DNA of 14,931 bases from an uncultured Bacteroidales bacterium (GTDB taxonomy: Bacteria; Bacteroidota; Bacteroidia; Bacteroidales; Muribaculaceae), in the NCBI GenBank assembly GCA_900549375.1, contig URNY01000059.1:1-14931 (forward strand), read 5' to 3'. A program made the translations under genes and the position numbers. Numbering within the stretch: the first letter of the stretch is position 1; every line of letters starts with the position of its first letter. Shown in pieces: positions 1-3,267 of this stretch. Below the pieces are notes generated by a model that ran no database searches, had not been told where the DNA came from, and was given only the letters and a program-made list of their open reading frames with translations.

Positions 1-327
1 CGAAGTGCCGATTTTGTCTTATTTCTGTATATCAGTTGAATAGTTCTTGCATATTCCGCTTTTCGGAGGGGCAGGAGGCGCCTCTCGGCTCAGGGCGGGC
101 GGGGGTACCTTAACGGACACATGGGGGAATTCCCCCAAACCCCCTCTGTAAAGTCTTGAAATTTCGGCATTCTCCGATTTCAAGCCTTTACTTTTCTTAG
201 GATGCGCGAATCTACAATGTTATTTTGCAAGCTAAGGCACTGAAATAACATCGTTTGCTTCGCTCTTTTGATTTGAGTTTTTATGTTTTAAAACATGTTC
301 GTTATTGAAATTTTTGTGCTAAAAATA
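1..327. other. Non-coding, palindrome-rich left region
   Basis: I see no credible gene here. The region holds a perfect 16-nt palindrome, TGGGGGAATTCCCCCA (122-137), a short GAGGCGCCTC palindrome (75-84), a terminator-like hairpin (150-197), a 9-bp inverted repeat ATGTTATTT/AAATAACAT (217-225 and 243-251, 17-nt loop), and a perfect 14-nt palindrome ATGTTTTAAAACAT (283-296). The first 145 bases are G/C-rich and the rest A/T-rich. It probably separates an upstream gene outside the window from the hicAB unit. Confidence 0.6.
150..197 (+). terminator. Possible intrinsic terminator of an upstream gene
   Basis: The arms AAAGTCTTGAAAT (150-162) and ATTTCAAGCCTTT (177-189) pair over 13 bp with one mismatch. 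An inner CGG/CCG pairing (165-167 with 174-176) extends the stem. A T-rich stretch (187-197) follows. The stem is A/T-rich and the T tract interrupted, so termination is only likely if an upstream gene reads in this direction. Confidence 0.4.
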
Positions 328-359
328 TTTGTAAATATGGAACATATTTGTTACCTTTG
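328..359 (+). promoter_or_regulatory. Bacteroidetes-type promoter of hicAB
   Basis: TTTG (328-331) and TACCTTTG (352-359, matching TAnnTTTG) are separated by 20 bp, the spacing expected of the Bacteroidetes primary sigma factor. Transcription should start a few bases after 359, inside or just before the palindrome at 363-376, and leave a short leader before the hicA ATG at 394. Confidence 0.8.
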
Positions 360-362
360 CAG

Positions 363-376
363 TGTTATTAATAACA
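363..376. promoter_or_regulatory. Palindromic candidate HicB operator
   Basis: TGTTATTAATAACA is a perfect 14-nt palindrome directly downstream of the -7 element, where a bound repressor would block transcription. HicB antitoxins with a C-terminal helix-turn-helix domain commonly repress their own promoter, so this is the likely HicB site. The right part of the palindrome and its flank (368-380) recur in inverted orientation at 640-652, upstream of hicB. Binding is inferred from position and symmetry only. Confidence 0.55.
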
Positions 377-393
377 AATAGCACAATGAGATT

Positions 394-577
394 ATGAAGT
401 ATTCTGAATTAGAGGCTGAACTTACAGCCGCAGGATGCCATGTCGTTAGGAAAGGCGCAAACCATCTTATTTGGTATTCGCCAATTACGGACAAAAAGTT
501 CCCTCTCGGCCATCACGGAGCGAAGGAAGTTCCTGGTTCGTAGCGTCCGCAAGGCTTCAGGGTTGAACAAATCCTGA
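394..577 (+). pseudogene. hicA: HicA-family mRNA interferase toxin, frameshifted
   Basis: From ATG 394 the frame encodes 49 residues and stops at 541-543. The protein begins MKYSELEAELTAAGCHVVRK, continues with GANHLIWYSPITDKKFP and ends KEVPGS. This matches the HicA double-stranded-RNA-binding-like fold, with the conserved active-site His in the GxxH position (residue 24). HicA toxins cleave mRNA and are neutralised by HicB. Family members are usually about 60 residues and end with a helix after KEVPxGT. That helix is present here in another frame: from 539 to 577 the codons read RSVRKASGLNKS and then stop. The simplest reading is a small deletion (about 8 nt) after KEVP that removed the GTL-like segment and shifted the frame. 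The toxin is therefore probably inactive, though a 49-residue product could still be made. It lies upstream of hicB under the same promoter. Confidence 0.75.
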
Positions 578-594
578 TTTCTCGGTTCTGAAAA

Positions 595-620
595 ATGAGT
601 AGGGGATTTCCCCTACTCAT
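595..620. terminator. Perfect 11-bp hairpin between hicA and hicB
   Basis: ATGAGTAGGGG (595-605) pairs perfectly with CCCCTACTCAT (610-620) around a 4-nt loop. No T tract follows, so it is more likely an RNA processing or stabilising hairpin, or a weak terminator, between the toxin and antitoxin cistrons. Its left arm contains the ATG of a long in-frame extension of hicB, so translation from that ATG is unlikely. Confidence 0.5.
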
Positions 621-639
621 CTCCATAATCCTATTGAAT

Positions 640-652
640 TATTTGTTATTAA
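640..652. repeat. Inverted copy of the hicAB operator flank
   Basis: TATTTGTTATTAA (640-652) is the exact reverse complement of 368-380. It lies inside an imperfect palindrome (643-660) upstream of hicB. It may be a second HicB-binding half-site controlling hicB or forming a loop with the upstream operator. The pair also brackets hicA. Confidence 0.45.
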
Positions 653-656
653 AAAT

Positions 657-678
657 AAAGGAGGCTTCGCCTCCTTTT
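657..678 (+). terminator. Terminator-like hairpin upstream of hicB
   Basis: AAAGGAGGC (657-665) pairs with GCCTCCTTT (669-677) around a 3-nt loop, giving a stable stem that ends in a short T run. It lies 28 nt before the hicB ATG and could lower read-through from hicA into hicB. The left arm resembles a Shine-Dalgarno sequence but is too far from the start codon and is sequestered in the stem. Confidence 0.5.
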
Positions 679-705
679 AAAAAGAATCTAATAATTTTCA
701 TTAAC

Positions 706-1101
706 ATGAAAGTAAATATAATTTTTGAAATGGCCAAGGATGGCGGATGTTCCTGCTTCATGAAAGAAGAATTGCCGGATTTCGCTCTTTTTGGTTATGG
801 CAATTCTCCGCAAGAAGCCAAAGAAGATATGCTTAAGGCTTATGAGGAAATAAAAATTATGCTTATCGAAGAGAAAAAAAATCCTCCTGAACTTGATTTC
901 ATTTATCACTATGATATGAAATCATTCTTCGAATATTTCGATTTCCTTAATGTCTCTAAACTCGCTCAGCGCGCGGGAATTAATCCTTCTTTAATGCGCA
1001 AATACTCTTCGGGATTGGTTAAAGCCGGAGAAGGCCAATATTTAAAATTACAACGCGCCGTCCATTCGATTGCTAACGAATTGGCCGCCGCTAATTTTTA
1101 A
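706..1101 (+). CDS. hicB: HicB-family antitoxin with C-terminal HTH
   Basis: The protein is 131 residues from ATG 706. Residues 1-55 form the HicB partial RNase-H-like fold: MKVNIIFEMAKDGGCSCF, then a stretch about avoiding-loop GYGNSPQEAKEDM typical of the family. Residues 82-125 form a helix-turn-helix of the Xre-like kind (VSKLAQRAGINPSLMRKYSSG). HicB binds HicA to block its RNase activity and represses the operon through the HTH. ATG 706 was chosen over the in-frame ATG at 595 because homology starts at MKVN and the 595 extension runs through two hairpins (595-620, 657-677). The gene is A/T-rich compared with the tail genes. With hicA broken, the product may persist as a solitary repressor. 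The palindrome at 363-376 is its likely operator. Confidence 0.85.
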   Translation: MKVNIIFEMAKDGGCSCFMKEELPDFALFGYGNSPQEAKEDMLKAYEEIKIMLIEEKKNPPELDFIYHYDMKSFFEYFDFLNVSKLAQRAGINPSLMRKYSSGLVKAGEGQYLKLQRAVHSIANELAAANF

Positions 1102-1144
1102 AATATTTAGCCCGTGAGGGTACTTCATTAATCATTGTACTATT

Positions 1145-1170
1145 GCCGCGCCTTTGTGCGCGGCTTTTTT
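1145..1170 (+). terminator. Intrinsic terminator after hicB
   Basis: GCCGCGC (1145-1151) pairs with GCGCGGC (1158-1164) around a 6-nt loop and is followed directly by T6 (1165-1170). This is a textbook intrinsic terminator, 43 nt after the hicB stop. Confidence 0.9.
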
Positions 1171-1172
1171 AT

Positions 1173-1180
1173 TATATTTG
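1173..1180 (+). promoter_or_regulatory. Possible -7 element for the lipoprotein gene
   Basis: TATATTTG (1173-1180) matches TAnnTTTG and lies 25 nt before the ATG at 1206. The nearest TTTG upstream (1153-1156) is only 16 bp away and lies in the terminator loop, so the -33 element is weak or absent. Confidence 0.45.
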
Positions 1181-1205
1181 CAGTAGAAATTTTTAACCTC
1201 AAATC

Positions 1206-1655
1206 ATGAAAGCAACTAAATTCCTTTTATTCGCGGTCTGCGCCGCCATCCTTTCTTCATGTGCGCCTAAGTTCTCCTCTCGGGTATTTTATACTGATTA
1301 TCAGAAATACGCCGCCGAGGGTTTCTTTGTCACCGAATCAAATACGGTTCCTTTCGATTATACGCCGGTCGGCTCCGTGCTCATCCGACAGAAAGCGGGC
1401 GTTATGTCGGAAAATGAAATCATGGCTCAGGAGGTCAAGGAGAAACGCGGTTATGACGAAATTTATGGCGAGTATGAGAAGAAACGGTTCTCGAATTCAT
1501 GGAAATCTCCGAGCGACTATACTTTGCTCGATTCCGCTCAGAAAGTCGCCATGGGACAGAACGCCGACGGTATTATTAATCTCAGAGTCTATTTCCCCGA
1601 TTTGAATAACCAAAACATTGTCGAGCTTTCCGGAATGCTTATTAAGAGAAAATAA
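1206..1655 (+). CDS. Small lipoprotein of unknown function
   Basis: The 149-residue product has a signal peptide with a clear lipobox, LSSC, with Cys19 as the lipidation site. The mature protein would sit in the cell envelope, probably anchored to the outer membrane as most Bacteroidetes lipoproteins are. The mature part has no family I can name with confidence. It includes a central segment VPFDYTPVGSVLIRQKAG and a C-terminal QNADGIINLRVYFPDL that ends in short beta-like strands. The last segment is faintly like the repeat region of YbjQ-type proteins, which is only a guess. The next gene overlaps it: TAA 1653-1655 shares its last base with an ATG at 1655, so the two are probably co-transcribed. 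It follows a strong terminator, so it starts a new unit. Confidence 0.75.
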   Translation: MKATKFLLFAVCAAILSSCAPKFSSRVFYTDYQKYAAEGFFVTESNTVPFDYTPVGSVLIRQKAGVMSENEIMAQEVKEKRGYDEIYGEYEKKRFSNSWKSPSDYTLLDSAQKVAMGQNADGIINLRVYFPDLNNQNIVELSGMLIKRK

Positions 1656-1696
1656 TGATTTGTTCTCATTTATGTGATTTTTTTGCAACCGAACTG

Positions 1697-2437
1697 ATGA
1701 AAATGAATATAGTTTTGATTGTTATAGGCTCGATTTTATTGATTGCCGGGATTGTGATGACAGTATCTCATAAGGATACAGAAAAGTTGGGTGTCGCAAA
1801 TGCGCAAAATAGCATTTCTTCTTCCATGGATGGCGAAACGAAACAAAATGGAATACGTTTCGAAGAAGTATCTAATGGACCGGTCGCGGGACAGGTTGCT
1901 AATAATGCTTCGAATGAAGAAGCCTCCAGAAGTGATTCAGATTCAAAAACAGACCCGAAAGAAATGGGGAATGATTTTGAAGGATATATCGCTGATATGC
2001 TTAAGGCAAATAGTATTCTGCTGAAGGAGTGGAATCAGGGCACTACGTCGCCTGAAGGAGCTTATGCGGAAAATGAGTTGAATCCTGATTTTCGCGTAAT
2101 TCAGAAATCTGAGCGCGGGAGCATTGAATATTGGGTTGAATGCAAATATCGTTCTCGCCTTCAGCGCGAGGGCTTCAGGCTCGAGGATTACCAGCTTAAC
2201 CGCTACGAGTCTATTCAACGCAGTTCAAAAAGAAAAATTATCATTGCTTTGGGTGTGGGTGGTTCACCCAAAGCTCCATCAGATTTATACCTCATCCCGC
2301 TTGACACGATTTCTCGATTCAAGCGCATAGGACACAAATTTCTTCCTCATTATGCTTTGGAGAACCCACGAGAAAATTTTAAATCTCATATGGGAGAATG
2401 GTTCTTTAATGAAGTTTTCAAAAAGAATAGGAAATAA
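1697..2437 (+). CDS. Membrane-anchored PD-(D/E)XK nuclease-like protein
   Basis: From ATG 1697 the product is 246 residues. Residues 4-23 are a single N-terminal membrane segment. Residues 24-90 are a polar, Ser/Asn/Asp-rich linker. Residues 91-246 carry a restriction-endonuclease-like core: Glu95 in GNDFEGYI, Asp131 in NPDF, then Glu148 and Lys150 in VECKYR, which together give the E...PD...ExK pattern of PD-(D/E)XK nucleases, followed by KIIIALGVGG as a likely core strand. The family normally cleaves DNA with a divalent metal. The topology would place the domain in the cytoplasm if the N-terminus is out, but this cannot be settled here. An in-frame ATG at 1655, overlapping the lipoprotein stop, would add 14 residues and allow translational coupling. 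I prefer 1697 because the hydrophobic segment then begins right at the N-terminus. Specific partner and substrate are unknown. The nuclease assignment rests on motif spacing alone. Confidence 0.65.
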   Translation: MKMNIVLIVIGSILLIAGIVMTVSHKDTEKLGVANAQNSISSSMDGETKQNGIRFEEVSNGPVAGQVANNASNEEASRSDSDSKTDPKEMGNDFEGYIADMLKANSILLKEWNQGTTSPEGAYAENELNPDFRVIQKSERGSIEYWVECKYRSRLQREGFRLEDYQLNRYESIQRSSKRKIIIALGVGGSPKAPSDLYLIPLDTISRFKRIGHKFLPHYALENPRENFKSHMGEWFFNEVFKKNRK

Positions 2438-2438
2438 G

Positions 2439-2470
2439 TTTGGTAATATCAGCAAAAATCGTTACTTTTG
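2439..2470 (+). promoter_or_regulatory. Strong Bacteroidetes-type promoter of the leader and tail genes
   Basis: TTTG (2439-2442) and TACTTTTG (2463-2470) are separated by 20 bp, a full match to the Bacteroidetes consensus. The start site should fall around 2474-2478, so the transcript would begin within repeat copy A (2473-2493). There is no gene for about 190 nt, so this promoter makes a structured leader or a small RNA. Confidence 0.8.
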
Positions 2471-2472
2471 TG

Positions 2473-2548
2473 ATGCAAAATAAACAAGATTGTTCGTCAA
2501 TCCCGCTGAGCTTCGGTTAATGCTCGGACTTATATCGGGCTTTTTTTT
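2473..2548 (+). ncRNA. Candidate small RNA or terminated leader
   Basis: Starting at the predicted transcription start, the sequence folds into a hairpin GATTG/CAATC (2488-2492 with 2498-2502, 5-nt loop). A second stem-loop region follows, closed by CCCG/CGGG (2502-2505 with 2536-2539) and then T8 (2541-2548). This would give a 70-75 nt RNA. The same stretch also reads as a 15-codon peptide MQNKQDCSSIPLSFG (2473-2520), but its ATG lies at or just before the predicted RNA start, so leaderless translation would be needed. Expression is inferred from promoter and terminator only. Confidence 0.5.
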
Positions 2549-2571
2549 ATGCCCGAATACATAATCAGCTT

Positions 2572-2657
2572 CGGCTGTCATATCCTTACATTATTTTCGC
2601 TCTTCGGGAGTGACAATCTTGTTTGTTTTGCGACGGGATATGACAGCCGTTTTTTTT
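2572..2657 (+). terminator. Long-loop terminator-like hairpin with U8 tract
   Basis: CGGCTGTCATATCC (2572-2585) pairs perfectly over 14 bp with GGATATGACAGCCG (2636-2649), followed directly by T8 (2650-2657). The 50-nt loop contains repeat copy B. The left arm also takes part in a competing CAGC-TTCG-GCTG hairpin (2566-2577). It would stop transcription just upstream of the gene at 2666 unless an alternative pairing prevents it. Confidence 0.65.
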
Positions 2658-2665
2658 CTGTCTTT

Positions 2666-2920
2666 ATGCAAAACAAACAAGATTGTATGAAAGCGATTTC
2701 ATTGAGGCCTGCCGGGACGGCCGTAAACTTCCGGATTCTCGCAGTTTTCTCGCAGTTTTTAGCTTACTTTGGTGTATCAATAGCCACCATCAGCGCCATC
2801 GTCTGCTTTATCGCTACGATTTGCGATGCAGATGCACTCGCCGCCGGCGCCGCTTTTTCAGCTCTAATCGGCGTCTATCCGTCAACCAAAAGCCAGAAAG
2901 GAGAAACAAGCTATGAATAA
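2666..2920 (+). CDS. Small membrane protein upstream of the tape-measure gene
   Basis: From ATG 2666 the product is 84 residues; the first seven, MQNKQDC, are encoded by repeat copy C. A second candidate start, ATG 2687 (MKAISLRPAG), would give 77 residues. The middle is strongly hydrophobic, with two probable membrane segments: about residues 25-48 (VFSQFLAYFGVSIATISAIV) and 55-70 (ADALAAGAAFSALIGV). I do not recognise the family. It is the first gene after the structured leader and overlaps the next gene by 8 nt, so it is co-translated with the tail module. Two small genes just before a tape-measure gene hold the position of tail-assembly chaperones, but the hydrophobic character does not fit that role. 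A small holin-like or membrane-insertion role is possible but unsupported. An in-frame extension back to 2549 is rejected because it crosses the terminator-like hairpin. Confidence 0.6.
   Translation: MQNKQDCMKAISLRPAGTAVNFRILAVFSQFLAYFGVSIATISAIVCFIATICDADALAAGAAFSALIGVYPSTKSQKGETSYE
2896..2903 (+). promoter_or_regulatory. Strong ribosome-binding site
   Basis: GAAAGGAG (2896-2903) lies 9 nt before ATG 2913. A good Shine-Dalgarno sequence is uncommon among genes in this window, and it supports the 2913 start inside the end of the preceding gene. Confidence 0.6.
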
Positions 2921-3155
2921 TTCACGTTCAAATCAGACGCCCGGGTATACCGAGGAATCGATTGTCGGTAATCACGTCACATCTTCGTTTGCTATGGAGC
3001 CGGGAGCGCCTTACGGCGACCCGACAGATGTCTATGGTATAAAAGTCAACTCGGACGACATGCAAGAGGGAAAAATCATCTTCTCTTCTTTTGAGGAAAT
3101 GGAAGAATTCTCCCGCCATCTCGCCGAGTATGTCGAACGTAAAAGGAAGAAATAG
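2913..3155 (+). CDS. Small hydrophilic protein of unknown function
   Basis: The 80-residue product has an acidic core and a basic tail. Residues 1-40 look unstructured (Asn, Ser, Gly, Pro rich); residues 58-80 (SSFEEMEEFSRHLAEYVERKRKK) should form a charged helix. No family is recognised. The start at 2913 is backed by a good ribosome-binding site and overlaps the upstream gene by 8 nt. Its position just before the tape-measure gene suggests a tail-assembly or chaperone-like role, which is inference from gene order only. I saw no -1 slippery sequence joining it to the gene upstream. Confidence 0.65.
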   Translation: MNNSRSNQTPGYTEESIVGNHVTSSFAMEPGAPYGDPTDVYGIKVNSDDMQEGKIIFSSFEEMEEFSRHLAEYVERKRKK

Positions 3156-3187
3156 GATTTTTTTATGCATGATGGAAATTTTTGGAG

Positions 3188-3221
3188 CAGGGCCGCAGTG
3201 ATGCGGTCCTGTTTGTCTTTT
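3188..3221 (+). terminator. Stable hairpin upstream of the tape-measure gene
   Basis: CAGGGCCGCA (3188-3197) pairs with TGCGGTCCTG (3202-3211) over 10 bp with one G-T pair and a GTGA tetraloop, followed by a T-rich run (3212-3221). It lies 46 nt before the tape-measure ATG and may cause partial termination or mark an RNA processing point, so that the long downstream message is made at a different level from the two small genes. Confidence 0.6.
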
Positions 3222-3267
3222 AATGCTGCAATGTCAGCGGATATTTTCGCCCTAAATATTTCGATTT

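Larger units (their letters stand above)
2473..2686. repeat. Three copies of an 18-20 nt repeat (direct, inverted, direct)
   Basis: Copy A is at 2473-2493 and copy C at 2666-2686; they match at 20 of 21 positions. Copy B (2614-2631, CAATCTTGTTTGTTTTGC) is the perfect reverse complement of 2668-2685 in copy C and matches 2475-2492 in copy A except for one base (a G-U pair in RNA). B can therefore pair with A or with C but not both. Copy C contains the ATG 2666 and runs up to the ATG 2687 of the downstream gene. B-C would be an 18-bp stem with a 36-nt loop. Confidence 0.85.

Noticed and set aside
104..111. GGGTACCT shared between the left region and tRNA-Ser as an att repeat
   Set aside because: Only 8 nt match, in the variable-arm area and not at the tRNA 3' end; too short to support an attachment repeat.
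595..705. Upstream in-frame extension of hicB from ATG 595
   Set aside because: It runs through two strong hairpins and encodes a hydrophobic stretch that HicB proteins lack; homology starts at ATG 706.
2549..2665. Upstream in-frame extension of the small membrane protein
   Set aside because: It would be translated through the terminator-like hairpin and repeat copy B; starts at 2666 or 2687 fit better.
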